DNA from: Bacteroides sp. CAG:1060
Lineage (GTDB): Bacteria > Bacteroidota > Bacteroidia > Bacteroidales > UBA932
Reading direction: 5' to 3'
Length of the DNA: 10,315 nucleotides
Assembly (NCBI GenBank): GCA_000432655.1
Contig: HF986348.1
Location: forward strand, 20,979 to 31,293
Shown: piece by piece, positions 1 through 7,163 of the stretch
Layout: every line of letters starts with the position of its first letter
Numbering within the stretch: the first letter of the stretch is position 1
Position numbers and translations under genes: made by a program
The notes under the pieces: model-generated
The model's input: the letters and a program-made list of their open reading frames with translations, nothing else
Databases searched by the model: none
What the model was told of the DNA's origin: nothing

Positions 1-527
1 CATTCCTGCTCCTGTGCTACTTCCTCATGACTACAACCATGGGATCACAGACAGGTCTGTCTCGTCGTCTTCCTCCTATGCCTACTGAAGATCAGCAGCA
101 GGATACGAAGATCAACCGACGCAACATCATCGTAGTAAGAATAAATTCCTCAGATAGGATTTTTGCAGGTGGTGAGCCCATTGATATCAGTCTGCTAAAA
201 GATAAGATTAAGGAGTTCCTTCTCAACCCGCGCAACGACGAGACCCTTCCTGAAAGGCCTATGACCGAGATTGAAGGATTCGGACAGTATCCGGTTTCAA
301 AGGGTGTTATTTCACTCCAGAATGACCGTGGTACAAGTTATCGTCAGTACATCGCCGTACAGAACGAACTCGTAAAAGCCATCAATGAAATTCGTGATGA
401 CTTTTCCCTTAACAACTACGGAAAGAAGTTCATGAGCCTCGACGAAGATAAGCAGGAGATAGTAAAGAAAGCTATCCCTCAGCAGATTTCAGAGGCTGAA
501 CCTAAGGATGTAGGCAAAAGAAGATAG
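1..527 (+). CDS. exbD: ExbD/TolR-type biopolymer transport protein, 5' truncated
   Basis: This is an inner-membrane proton-channel subunit of an ExbB-ExbD-TonB type complex, which uses the proton-motive force to drive outer-membrane transport. The reading frame is open to the window edge: the bases before the ATG at 27 read FLLLCYFLMTTTM, the end of the single ExbD transmembrane helix. The ATG at 27 is therefore internal and the true start lies outside. The conserved membrane aspartate of the family should sit just upstream and cannot be seen. After the helix come a short RRLPPMP segment, a periplasmic domain and a charged tail ending in GKRR. About 174 residues are visible. Its stop codon overlaps the AGGAG ribosome site of a second ExbD gene, so the two are co-transcribed. 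The family call is firm; the transported substrate is unknown. Confidence 0.88.
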   Translation, partial: FLLLCYFLMTTTMGSQTGLSRRLPPMPTEDQQQDTKINRRNIIVVRINSSDRIFAGGEPIDISLLKDKIKEFLLNPRNDETLPERPMTEIEGFGQYPVSKGVISLQNDRGTSYRQYIAVQNELVKAINEIRDDFSLNNYGKKFMSLDEDKQEIVKKAIPQQISEAEPKDVGKRR

Positions 528-530
528 GAG
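526..530 (+). promoter_or_regulatory. Shine-Dalgarno AGGAG of the second ExbD gene
   Basis: AGGAG overlaps the TAG stop of the preceding exbD (525-527) and lies 10 nt before the ATG at 541. It supports that start and suggests translational coupling of the pair. Such clear sites are uncommon at other starts in this window. Confidence 0.55.
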
Positions 531-540
531 ATAAAAGAAT

Positions 541-1008
541 ATGTCAAAATTCAAGAAAGGCGGCAAAAAAGAAATGCCGGCAATCACATCAAGTTCACTT
601 CCTGATATCGTGTTCATGCTCCTGTTCTTCTTCATGGTGACCACCCAGATGCGTGAGACCGAGAACAAGGTTTCCGTAAAGGTTCCGGAAGCTTCAGAAG
701 TAGTCAAACTCGAAAGAAAGGATCTCAACTCTTACATCAATATCGGTACCCCTATCCGCGCCCTTCAGGCACAGTTTGGTACTGAACCACGTATCCAGTT
801 GAATGACTCTTTCAAGACAACCACCGACATCCGCGACTTTATCGCGGCTGAGCGTGAGTCCAAGAGTGAGCAAGACCGCCAGTTTATGACTGTAAGTATC
901 AGGGCTGACCAAGATGTCAGAATGGGTATTGTAAGTGATGTTAAGCAGGAACTCAGAAGATGTTCTGCGCTTAAAATCATGTACTCGGCTAGAAGACCTG
1001 CAGAATAA
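541..1008 (+). CDS. exbD: ExbD/TolR-type biopolymer transport protein (second copy)
   Basis: This is the second ExbD-like subunit, 155 residues, a usual length for the family. It has a basic cytoplasmic N-terminus (MSKFKKGGKKEMP) and one transmembrane helix at about residues 21-36. Asp22 in LPDIVFMLLFFF sits at the position of the conserved proton-carrying aspartate of ExbD. A periplasmic domain follows. The start is supported by AGGAG ten bases upstream. Tandem, divergent ExbD genes are common in Bacteroidota, where the two may form a mixed complex with an ExbB encoded upstream (off window here). A strong terminator follows the stop, so this gene ends its transcription unit. Family assignment is firm; the cargo or receptor served is not deducible. 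Confidence 0.9.
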   Translation: MSKFKKGGKKEMPAITSSSLPDIVFMLLFFFMVTTQMRETENKVSVKVPEASEVVKLERKDLNSYINIGTPIRALQAQFGTEPRIQLNDSFKTTTDIRDFIAAERESKSEQDRQFMTVSIRADQDVRMGIVSDVKQELRRCSALKIMYSARRPAE

Positions 1009-1027
1009 TATTTTGCAGCAATATACG

Positions 1028-1058
1028 AAAGCAGCCCCCTTTGTGAGGGCTGCTTTTT
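1028..1058 (+). terminator. Intrinsic terminator after the exbD pair
   Basis: A perfect 10-bp inverted repeat (AAAGCAGCCC at 1028-1037 with GGGCTGCTTT at 1047-1056) encloses a 9-nt loop, and the stem runs into a T-tract (1054-1058). It lies 20 nt after the ExbD stop and 24 nt before asnS, separating two transcription units. Confidence 0.85.
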
Positions 1059-1081
1059 AAAATTCAAAAGATAAGCAATTT

Positions 1082-2485
1082 ATGAAGGAAATACTTCGCA
1101 CAAAGGTAAGGGACCTGCTCAACATGAAAGCAGGCCAGGAAGTTCTTGCCAAAGGCTGGGTAAGAACCAAAAGAGGCAACAAAGAAATAGTATTTGTCGC
1201 GCTCAATGATGGCTCAACAATAAAGAATATCCAGATAGTCATTGACAAGAACGCGGATACGGAAACTATCCTCCCCAAGATAACCACCGGTGCGTGCATC
1301 GGCGTAAAAGGCAATCTCGTAGAGTCCGTCGGAAGCGGACAGGCAGTGGAAATACACGCCGACGAGATTACGCTATACGGCCCTTGTGACCCTGTACGCT
1401 ATCCTCTTCAGAAAAAGGATACATCACTGGAGTATTTGAGAACGGTGGCTCACATGCGTCCCCGTACAAACACTTTCGGTGCCGTACTCAGGCTTCGCAG
1501 CCAGATGGCCTACGCCATACACGAGTATTTCCACAAAAAAGGATTCGTCTATCTCAACACACCTCTTATAACCGCCTCGGACTGCGAAGGAGCGGGACAG
1601 ATGTTTCAGGTCACCACTCTCGACCTCAATAATGTGCCTAAAAACAAAAAAGGCACCCCGGACTACAGCAAGGACTTTTTCGGCAAGCAGGCCAGCCTTA
1701 CGGTAAGCGGACAACTTGAAGGCGAGCTCGGAGCTACGGCTCTTGGAGACATCTACACGTTCGGCCCTACCTTCAGAGCAGAAAACTCCAACACACCTCG
1801 ACATCTTGCAGAATTCTGGATGGTGGAACCGGAGATGGCTTTCTATGACATCACGGACAACATGGATCTGGCGGAGGACTTCATCAAGCATCTCGTAAAA
1901 TATGCTTTGGACAACTGCTACGACGATATCCAGTTCCTTAACGACAGATACGACAACGAGCTCATCGAAAGACTCAAGAGCGTCATCAGCACAGAGTTCG
2001 TAAGACTTGAATACACGGAAGGAATAAAGATTCTCGAAGAAGCCGTCAAAAACGGAGTTCAATTCGAGTATCCTGTATACTGGGGCGTGGATTTGCAGAG
2101 CGAGCACGAAAGATATCTCGTCGAAAAGCATTTCGGCAAACCGGTTATCCTCACCGGATATCCTAAGGAAATCAAAGCCTTCTACATGAAACAGAATGAA
2201 GATGGCAAGACTGTCCGCGCCATGGATGTGCTCTTCCCGAAAATCGGAGAAATCATCGGAGGCTCAGAAAGAGAGGCAGACCTTGAGAAGCTTGAGACTC
2301 GAATCGATGAAATAGGCATGAGCCACAGAACGCTGGAATGGTATCTGGATACACGAAGATTCGGAAGCTGCCCGCACAGCGGATTCGGACTCGGATTTGA
2401 GAGACTGCTTCTGTTTGTGACGGGTATGGCCAATATCCGCGACGTGATTCCGTTCCCTCGCACCCCTAAAAACTGCGAATTCTAA
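1082..2485 (+). CDS. asnS: Asparaginyl-tRNA synthetase (AsnRS)
   Basis: Cytoplasmic class IIb aminoacyl-tRNA synthetase that charges tRNA(Asn) with asparagine using ATP. It has 467 residues, nearly identical in length to E. coli AsnRS (466). An N-terminal OB-fold anticodon-binding domain spans about residues 20-105 ([20 protein letters not shown]). The catalytic core follows. Class II motif 2 is at about 231-249 ([19 protein letters not shown]) and motif 3 at about 434-443 ([10 protein letters not shown]) with its ATP-binding arginine. The C-terminus [12 protein letters not shown] matches the AsnRS family ending. [10 protein letters not shown] separates it from AspRS. There is no clear Shine-Dalgarno before the ATG, as is usual in Bacteroidota. 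It is the first gene after the terminator at 1028-1058 and is followed 12 nt later by udk. Nothing unusual is seen. Confidence 0.97.
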   Translation: MKEILRTKVRDLLNMKAGQEVLAKGWVRTKRGNKEIVFVALNDGSTIKNIQIVIDKNADTETILPKITTGACIGVKGNLVESVGSGQAVEIHADEITLYGPCDPVRYPLQKKDTSLEYLRTVAHMRPRTNTFGAVLRLRSQMAYAIHEYFHKKGFVYLNTPLITASDCEGAGQMFQVTTLDLNNVPKNKKGTPDYSKDFFGKQASLTVSGQLEGELGATALGDIYTFGPTFRAENSNTPRHLAEFWMVEPEMAFYDITDNMDLAEDFIKHLVKYALDNCYDDIQFLNDRYDNELIERLKSVISTEFVRLEYTEGIKILEEAVKNGVQFEYPVYWGVDLQSEHERYLVEKHFGKPVILTGYPKEIKAFYMKQNEDGKTVRAMDVLFPKIGEIIGGSEREADLEKLETRIDEIGMSHRTLEWYLDTRRFGSCPHSGFGLGFERLLLFVTGMANIRDVIPFPRTPKNCEF

Positions 2486-2497
2486 TCAATTTGAGAT

Positions 2498-3130
2498 ATG
2501 CTTGTTATCGGTATAGCCGGAGGCTCCGGTTCGGGAAAAACCACCGTAGTGAAGGCCATCATGGAAAGGCTCAAGGCGGAAAAGGTAGTTGTCATACCGC
2601 AGGACTCCTACTACAAGGACTCAAGCGATTTGACGGACGAAGAGAAACGAAACCACAATTTCGACCATCCGGACGCAATAGACTGGGAGTTGCTCAGCAA
2701 GCAGCTCGCGGACTTGAAAAATGGACACAGCATAGAACAGCCTGTGTACTCGTACATCTCATGCAGCAGATCCAAGACGGAGACCGTAAAGGTAGAGCCG
2801 GCGGATGTTATCATCATCGAAGGTATTCTTGTATTTACCTGCAAGGAACTGCGGGACCAGATGGATATCAAAGTGTTCGTCGATGCAGATGATGACGACA
2901 GGCTCATGCGTGTAATGGCGAGGGACATCACAGAAAGGGGCAAGGATGTTCACTGGGTGATTGAGAGATACAGCAAAACGGTGAAACCGATGTATCTCCA
3001 GTTCATTGAGCCGAGCAAGCGCTACGCGGATGTGATAATCCCTCAGGGAGGTCACAACAAAGTAGCCATTGACATCATTATAAATACTATTGAAAAGTCT
3101 CTGAAGGAGCTAAAGAAAGCTGCCAAGTGA
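2498..3130 (+). CDS. udk: Uridine kinase (uridine/cytidine kinase)
   Basis: Cytoplasmic pyrimidine-salvage enzyme that phosphorylates uridine or cytidine to UMP or CMP with ATP or GTP. It has 210 residues, the normal family length. The P-loop GGSGSGKTT is at residues 8-16. Asp36 in PQDSYY is the likely catalytic base. The family-typical NFDHPDAIDWELL stretch is at about 54-66, IIIEGIL at 106-111, and a lid with Arg138, Arg142 and RDITERG at 142-148. Together these identify Udk rather than phosphoribulokinase or pantothenate kinase. It starts 12 nt after asnS, and its stop overlaps the start of the next gene by four bases (GTGA), so the three genes probably share one transcript. Confidence 0.96.
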   Translation: MLVIGIAGGSGSGKTTVVKAIMERLKAEKVVVIPQDSYYKDSSDLTDEEKRNHNFDHPDAIDWELLSKQLADLKNGHSIEQPVYSYISCSRSKTETVKVEPADVIIIEGILVFTCKELRDQMDIKVFVDADDDDRLMRVMARDITERGKDVHWVIERYSKTVKPMYLQFIEPSKRYADVIIPQGGHNKVAIDIIINTIEKSLKELKKAAK

Positions 3131-3846
3131 GAAAGCTTTCACAAGAAGATAAGGCAGGACTATATCTCACCGTAATAGTACATCTTGCGGTGGTTATAGT
3201 CCTGCTTATTGCTGGACTGGGGTATTCCATCAAGAAAGAGAACAGTTTTGTGCTTGACTTTACCAAATATGAAGACCTTGAGCGAATGCAGGCGGAAGCC
3301 AAAAGACTGCAGAAAGAGGCCGAATTGAAAGAAAGCATAAGCCGCAAGCTGCAGGAAGAGCTGGGAGGCGGACAATCGGAGGTAAAAAGCGTAGCCGTCA
3401 ACAGAGCGGCTCTGCAGGATGACAGAGGCACCAATGCCGAGCAGCTGTATAAAGATGCGGAAAGACTCGCCAAAGAACTCCAGAACGGCTATGAAATACC
3501 TGACGAGGAACAAGTAGCCCTTCCGTCTGCAGACAAGAACGACAAAAAGAAAACCTCAGATTACAAAGGACCGTCGGTAATATCATACGATCTGGGAGGC
3601 AGGAAAGCAAGTCACCTGCCCATTCCGGCATACAGATGCAATGGCGGCGGAGAGGTCAAAGTTATCATCAGCGTAACCCCGGCAGGAAAGGTCATTGCAG
3701 CCAAGGTTGAAGAAAGCGAATCTTCCGACGATGCGTGTCTGCGTTCTTTCGCTATCCGCGCGGCAAGACTCTCCAGATTCTCTGCCAAATCAGACGCCCC
3801 GGCCAAGCAGACAGGCTACATAATCTACAGTTTCATCGCACAGTAA
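3127..3846 (+). CDS. Membrane-anchored TonB-like protein (TonB C-terminal-like domain)
   Basis: This is a 239-residue protein with a short cytoplasmic N-terminus and one transmembrane helix (about 12-33). A charged, probably coiled-coil segment covers about 46-80, and a spacer containing VNRAALQDDRGTNAEQLY follows. The C-terminal domain (about 165-238; GGGEVKVIISVTPAGKVIAAKV, then CLRSFAIRAARLSRF and GYIIYSFIAQ) resembles the Bacteroidota TonB C-terminal fold, with an added cysteine pair (Cys171, Cys204) that might form a disulfide. The topology and domain suggest a periplasm-spanning energy transducer or envelope protein. The long proline-rich linker of classical TonB is absent. The start is a GTG overlapping the udk stop (GTGA), because no ATG precedes the transmembrane segment, so translation is probably coupled. 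The family is likely; the receptor partner is unknown, so no symbol is given. Confidence 0.75.
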   Translation: MRKLSQEDKAGLYLTVIVHLAVVIVLLIAGLGYSIKKENSFVLDFTKYEDLERMQAEAKRLQKEAELKESISRKLQEELGGGQSEVKSVAVNRAALQDDRGTNAEQLYKDAERLAKELQNGYEIPDEEQVALPSADKNDKKKTSDYKGPSVISYDLGGRKASHLPIPAYRCNGGGEVKVIISVTPAGKVIAAKVEESESSDDACLRSFAIRAARLSRFSAKSDAPAKQTGYIIYSFIAQ

Positions 3847-3880
3847 AGCGAGTAGCCGCTGCGGAACTTCGAACTTCAAA

Positions 3881-3912
3881 AAAGAAAGAAGCCGTCCTTT
3901 TGGGGCGGCTTC
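3881..3912 (-). terminator. Intrinsic terminator between convergent genes, best on the minus strand
   Basis: A 10-bp stem (GAAGCCGTCC at 3888-3897 with GGGCGGCTTC at 3903-3912, one G-U type pair) has a 5-nt loop. Read on the minus strand it is followed by TTTCTTTTTT (3887-3878), an ideal tail for ending the GH43 transcript whose stop is at 3945. On the plus strand there is little T-tract (ATTGG follows), so it may also weakly stop the TonB-like transcript. Confidence 0.75.
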
Positions 3913-3944
3913 ATTGGAAACTAAATATGTAAAACTACTAACTG

Positions 3945-5399
3945 TTATCTGTCACAGAAGTTCCACTTGCAGTTGTCGCTGTTGAAGTCGAACTTGCCAA
4001 GTGAAGGGGTGCTGTCAGCAACTGACATAAGGCATACGCTCTCATCTGACTTAGGCATGATACGATAGGTACCGTCAGTAAGCTGCTCGATTCTCCAAAG
4101 CTGCTCAGGAGCACCTGTGTACTCAGGAACTGAGACAACTTCCTTATCTGCAGTAGCTGCAAGAGCTCTGTTTGTTCCCTCAATTGTAATCTTATAGTAA
4201 GGAGCGGTAAGGTATCCACCGGCCTCAGGAACTTCAGTGATAGTCCATCTCTGATGAGGACGGAACATGTAGTCACCGATTCTGATATCGATGTTACCCT
4301 CCGGCCATCCACCGATAACGTCTTCGAGTTTCTGGTTCTCAAGGATAACCTCAGGCTGATTGTCCTGTCCGCGGAAGAAACCGCGCATTCCACCCTGCAT
4401 GCGTACGAAATCTACAGCAAGCTCGAGAGAATAACCTCTTCTGACAGACTCAATCTCGTATGTTCCGTTCTTTACAGGAGCTCCTGCTACCGGCCAGTCA
4501 TTCACCCAAAGGAGAGGGAGGACAGCGAGTACGCTACGACCGCTGCGGTCGAAATCAGCCTCCCAGTGGAAGGAGAACACATCCACACCCTCTTCAGTAC
4601 CAAGGTAACGTCCAAAGTGACCGGCACCGGTTTTTCTGTTACCGGCAGCGATAAGCATCTTTCCGCCACCCTTCATCATATCACGGCCCATATTGTCAAG
4701 GAATGGTCCGGTAGGGTTCTTTGAGCGGCCTACTACGATATTATAGGTAGAGTTAGGACCGTCGCAGCAAGTTCCGTGGGTTCCAAGGAGATAATACCAG
4801 CCATTGCGGTACATCATTGTAGAAGCCTCGCAGTCAATAGCGACATTGATAGGTTCTGAACCGGCTTTTCTTGCACCCGTCTCAGGGTCAAGCTCTATCT
4901 GGCGGATATGTCCGAAATATGTTCCGTATGTAAGCCAGAGCCTTCCGTCAGGTCCCATAAGAAGTCCTGCATCGATAGCGTCGCAGTCTTCATCCACCTC
5001 CGAATGAGCCACCTCGATAGCCTCAGTATAAGCAAAATCAGGAGAATTAGGATCAAGGGTCTTGTTCCACATGGTAAGTACGCGGCCTGCATGTCCGCCA
5101 CCAAGTCCACCACCTGTAGCACTGTAAGCGATAAGATAACGGTCACCGATCTTCATTGCGTCCGGAGCTGCACCGCCGCCAGGTCTTACGGCACCGCTTT
5201 CCCATGTCCAACCGTCAGCAGAGATAAGTCCGCCGCCACCGGTTCCGAAAGTGTAATATTTGCCGTCGCACTCTACGATAGAAGACGGATCGTGAATAAA
5301 TGGCTTGCCAATCTGGGCAGATGCGTTATTGGAAATACTCAATGACGCGAGCGCTGCAACTGCAGCAGCATATATGGTCTTGTTCATATTCACAGACAT
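3945..5399 (-). CDS. Secreted GH43-family glycosidase (arabinanase/arabinofuranosidase type) with C-terminal lectin-like region
   Basis: This is a predicted exported hydrolase acting on arabinan or arabinose-substituted xylan. It has 484 residues from the ATG at 5399. A signal peptide (core AAAVAALASLSI) has a likely cut in ASA|Q near residue 28. The five-bladed propeller spans about 35-305. Candidate catalytic residues are Asp37 (FIHDPSS, base), Asp143 (DAIDAGLL, pKa modulator) and Glu191 (DCEASTMM, acid), plus His261 (GAGHFGRY) at the position of the central metal-site histidine of arabinanases. CCDGPNSTYNIVVGRS (211-226) is typical of endo-arabinanase-like GH43 subfamilies. Residues about 308-484 form a beta-rich region with QRW and QLW repeats suggesting a ricin/CBM13-like binding module. 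The start is one base after the upstream stop; an ATG at 5387 (MNKTIY) is an alternative. The longer open frame to 5471 overlaps the upstream gene and is not favoured. Exact substrate is uncertain. Confidence 0.85.
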   Translation of the reverse strand: MSVNMNKTIYAAAVAALASLSISNNASAQIGKPFIHDPSSIVECDGKYYTFGTGGGGLISADGWTWESGAVRPGGGAAPDAMKIGDRYLIAYSATGGGLGGGHAGRVLTMWNKTLDPNSPDFAYTEAIEVAHSEVDEDCDAIDAGLLMGPDGRLWLTYGTYFGHIRQIELDPETGARKAGSEPINVAIDCEASTMMYRNGWYYLLGTHGTCCDGPNSTYNIVVGRSKNPTGPFLDNMGRDMMKGGGKMLIAAGNRKTGAGHFGRYLGTEEGVDVFSFHWEADFDRSGRSVLAVLPLLWVNDWPVAGAPVKNGTYEIESVRRGYSLELAVDFVRMQGGMRGFFRGQDNQPEVILENQKLEDVIGGWPEGNIDIRIGDYMFRPHQRWTITEVPEAGGYLTAPYYKITIEGTNRALAATADKEVVSVPEYTGAPEQLWRIEQLTDGTYRIMPKSDESVCLMSVADSTPSLGKFDFNSDNCKWNFCDR

Positions 5400-5400
5400 T

Positions 5401-6168
5401 TTATTGGTTGCTAATGGTAATGTTCTTAACAGGCTGTCCGTTCTCATCCACGAAACGTACGCAGAAGTCACTCATACCAGGACCGTTGATAATGGCACCA
5501 CGAAGAACGTTCTTGCCCTTCTTGAGGGTAAGACGCTTTGATGCGGCGTCATCCTGTACCATACGTCTGTCACCGGAGAGAAGCAATACCTCTTCGCCAT
5601 TGAGCCACCACATTGAAGATGAGTTGGAGCCTACTGAAAGTCTCACATTCTCAATGTCCTCGTCGCAGTTAACCACGGTAACAGCCCAGAAAAGAACTCC
5701 GTAAACGTCTGTCTTGAGGTTGCTGGCAAGACGGAACAACTTGATGTTGTAAAGCTCACTGTCGAAGCAGTGCCAAGCAAGTTTTTTCTTGCCTACCTTT
5801 ACCTTCTGTCCATCCTTAGGTACGATGGTCATCTGATCCTTGAAATACTCTCTTCCGAAGTGGTCGCGAAGATAAGAATCGGTGAAAAGTGTATTTGGGA
5901 ACACATTTCCTCTGCGGAATCCTGCAGCGTTTTTCTGCTCATCGGTCATAGGCTCCTTCTTGTCAATAGGCTCAAGAAGAGACCAGCGACGAATGAAACC
6001 TTCAGCATCCGGAGTTGCAAATTCACCGGAGCAAGGGGCGAAATAGCAGTCAAGGCTTGTGTCAGAAATTGATCTGACCGGCTTGTTGACTCCCTGGGCA
6101 TTAGCCTGTACACTGACAAGCAGAGCTGCGCAGGAGGCGACAAGAACTGATTTTGTGATAATGTTCAT
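5401..6168 (-). CDS. Secreted beta-sandwich protein resembling the accessory domain of acetylxylan esterases
   Basis: This is a 255-residue exported protein. The ATG at 6168 gives a clear signal peptide (MNIITKSVLV start, likely cut ANA|Q near residue 24); the open frame extends to 6216 but that adds 16 residues before the signal. The mature part contains RRWSLLEPI (60-68), a central segment with LFWAVTVVNC (159-168), then SSSMWWLNGEEV (183-193), KRLTLKKGKNVLRGAIINGPG (in the 211-231 stretch) and CVRFVDENGQPV. The WWLNG...LKKGKN pattern is the signature of galactose-binding-like beta-sandwich domains, and from memory the whole resembles the non-catalytic module attached to acetylxylan esterases in Bacteroidota. 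No esterase Ser-His-Asp core or GxSxG motif is visible. It lies one base before GH43, so it probably helps bind xylan or other plant glycan. Function is inferred. Confidence 0.6.
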   Translation of the reverse strand: MNIITKSVLVASCAALLVSVQANAQGVNKPVRSISDTSLDCYFAPCSGEFATPDAEGFIRRWSLLEPIDKKEPMTDEQKNAAGFRRGNVFPNTLFTDSYLRDHFGREYFKDQMTIVPKDGQKVKVGKKKLAWHCFDSELYNIKLFRLASNLKTDVYGVLFWAVTVVNCDEDIENVRLSVGSNSSSMWWLNGEEVLLLSGDRRMVQDDAASKRLTLKKGKNVLRGAIINGPGMSDFCVRFVDENGQPVKNITISNQ

Positions 6169-6305
6169 AAAAATTGATATTAGTGGTTTAATAATTTTCC
6201 GAACGCGAATATACAACCTTTTGGGAATCTTGTCGAAAACGGTCGTTTCATTCTTTTTATTCCAAATACCAAATGCACTCCGAATCGCTAATATCTCTTT
6301 AGTTT
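6169..6305. other. Intergenic region between GT2 and the GH43 unit
   Basis: These 137 bases are AT-rich and hold no convincing open frame and no clear hairpin with a T-tract. They hold the possible promoter at 6206-6240. No terminator is visible for the upstream GT2 transcript, so read-through into the GH43 unit is possible. Confidence 0.5.
6206..6240 (-). promoter_or_regulatory. Possible Bacteroidota-type promoter for the GH43 unit
   Basis: On the minus strand TATATTCG (6213-6206) matches the Bacteroidota -7 box TAnnTTTG at all but one position. GTTTTCG (6240-6234) lies about 20 bases upstream where the -33 TTTG-like box is expected. Transcription would begin near 6199, giving a leader of about 30 nt before the ATG at 6168. 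Both boxes are imperfect, so this is tentative. Confidence 0.35.
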
Positions 6306-7163
6306 TTAGAAGATAAACGCTCCGGAAGTTTTGGATTCCTCCCGAGTCTTTTTTAAGACAGGAATCATGCCTGAAAGCTCACTAAAAAATCTCAGAGGCA
6401 CCCAGGACCTATTTTTTACGGACATTCCGAGAAGCCTGAAAGGAAGTATCAGGCATTGACCCGTAAAGCAAGCGGACGGATTTGACAATTTCACGACGAC
6501 CGAGACGCACTTAAGTCGCATACGCCTTTCTTTCGATGACGGTCGGTCCAACCTGTCGTGAACAGCCGTTGCCGTGCGCACAACACCACACTTCAGTCCA
6601 TGATAATGGAGACGGTCAATAAAATTATCATCTTCCCCATATTGGGTAAACACTGGCGAAAACCCTCCGACAATACGAAATGTCTGAGTCGGGACCAACC
6701 AGTGCGCAGCCATGACAAAAGGAACCCTCACTACCGGGGAATCATTGTGCCGCGCCAGAAACTTCCCGCATCTCCTCTCGAAATTTCTGTCAAGATTACC
6801 CCGGGCATCAGTTTGCACAGGGCTTAACAGCCCATAGCCGTTTCCCAAGGAAGCAATCATGGAACCGATGCAGTCCTTATCCACCCAGGCATCCTGATTG
6901 AGCAGATAAACATACCTGTATCCATGGCTGAGCGCATATTTGATACCGATATTGTTGGCCGCGCCGAATCCGGCATTTGAATCATTCTGCACAAAAACAG
7001 CATCGGGGAAAGCTCTGCGCACATATTCCTGTGTCCCGTCAGTGGAACAATTGTCCACAACCATAATATCGGCTTTCACGGACGACCCCCGAACGCTTCC
7101 AAGACAACGCTCGAGCCATGTCATGGCATTCCATGTAACGACTATTACCAGCACTTCCCCCAT
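6306..7163 (-). CDS. GT2-family glycosyltransferase (rhamnosyltransferase-like)
   Basis: This is an inverting GT-A-fold glycosyltransferase that transfers a sugar from a nucleotide-sugar donor, probably to a lipid-linked or surface glycan precursor at the cytoplasmic face of the membrane. It has 285 residues from the ATG at 7163. Visible signatures are VIVVTWN (7-12), MVVDNCSTDGTQ (34-45, donor binding), DSNAGFGAANNIG (61-73), LLNQDAWVD (87-95, the DxD-equivalent) and GGFSPVFTQYGEDDNF (166-181, with the catalytic-base ED). This set resembles WbbL-type rhamnosyltransferases. No transmembrane segment is evident. The open frame extends upstream to 7445, but that part lies inside the preceding GT2 gene and is not family-like. 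The ribosome site at 7170-7177 and the stop/start overlap fix the start at 7163 (or 7166). Donor and acceptor are unknown. Confidence 0.88.
   Translation of the reverse strand: MGEVLVIVVTWNAMTWLERCLGSVRGSSVKADIMVVDNCSTDGTQEYVRRAFPDAVFVQNDSNAGFGAANNIGIKYALSHGYRYVYLLNQDAWVDKDCIGSMIASLGNGYGLLSPVQTDARGNLDRNFERRCGKFLARHNDSPVVRVPFVMAAHWLVPTQTFRIVGGFSPVFTQYGEDDNFIDRLHYHGLKCGVVRTATAVHDRLDRPSSKERRMRLKCVSVVVKLSNPSACFTGQCLILPFRLLGMSVKNRSWVPLRFFSELSGMIPVLKKTREESKTSGAFIF

Noticed and set aside
27..29. ATG at 27 as the start of the first ExbD
   Set aside because: The frame is open upstream and encodes the end of the ExbD membrane helix (FLLLCYFL), so the ATG is internal.
1424..2131. A 235-codon open frame antisense to asnS
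   Set aside because: It lies wholly inside a well-conserved asnS and shows no recognisable domain; its composition fits a shadow frame of the codon-biased gene.
5400..5471. Upstream start of the GH43 gene at 5471
   Set aside because: It would overlap the preceding gene and place 24 or more residues before a clear signal peptide.
4254..5704. Several plus-strand open frames of 60-156 codons opposite GH43 and its neighbour
   Set aside because: They are opposite two clear secreted-protein genes, have no family signatures and no ribosome sites.
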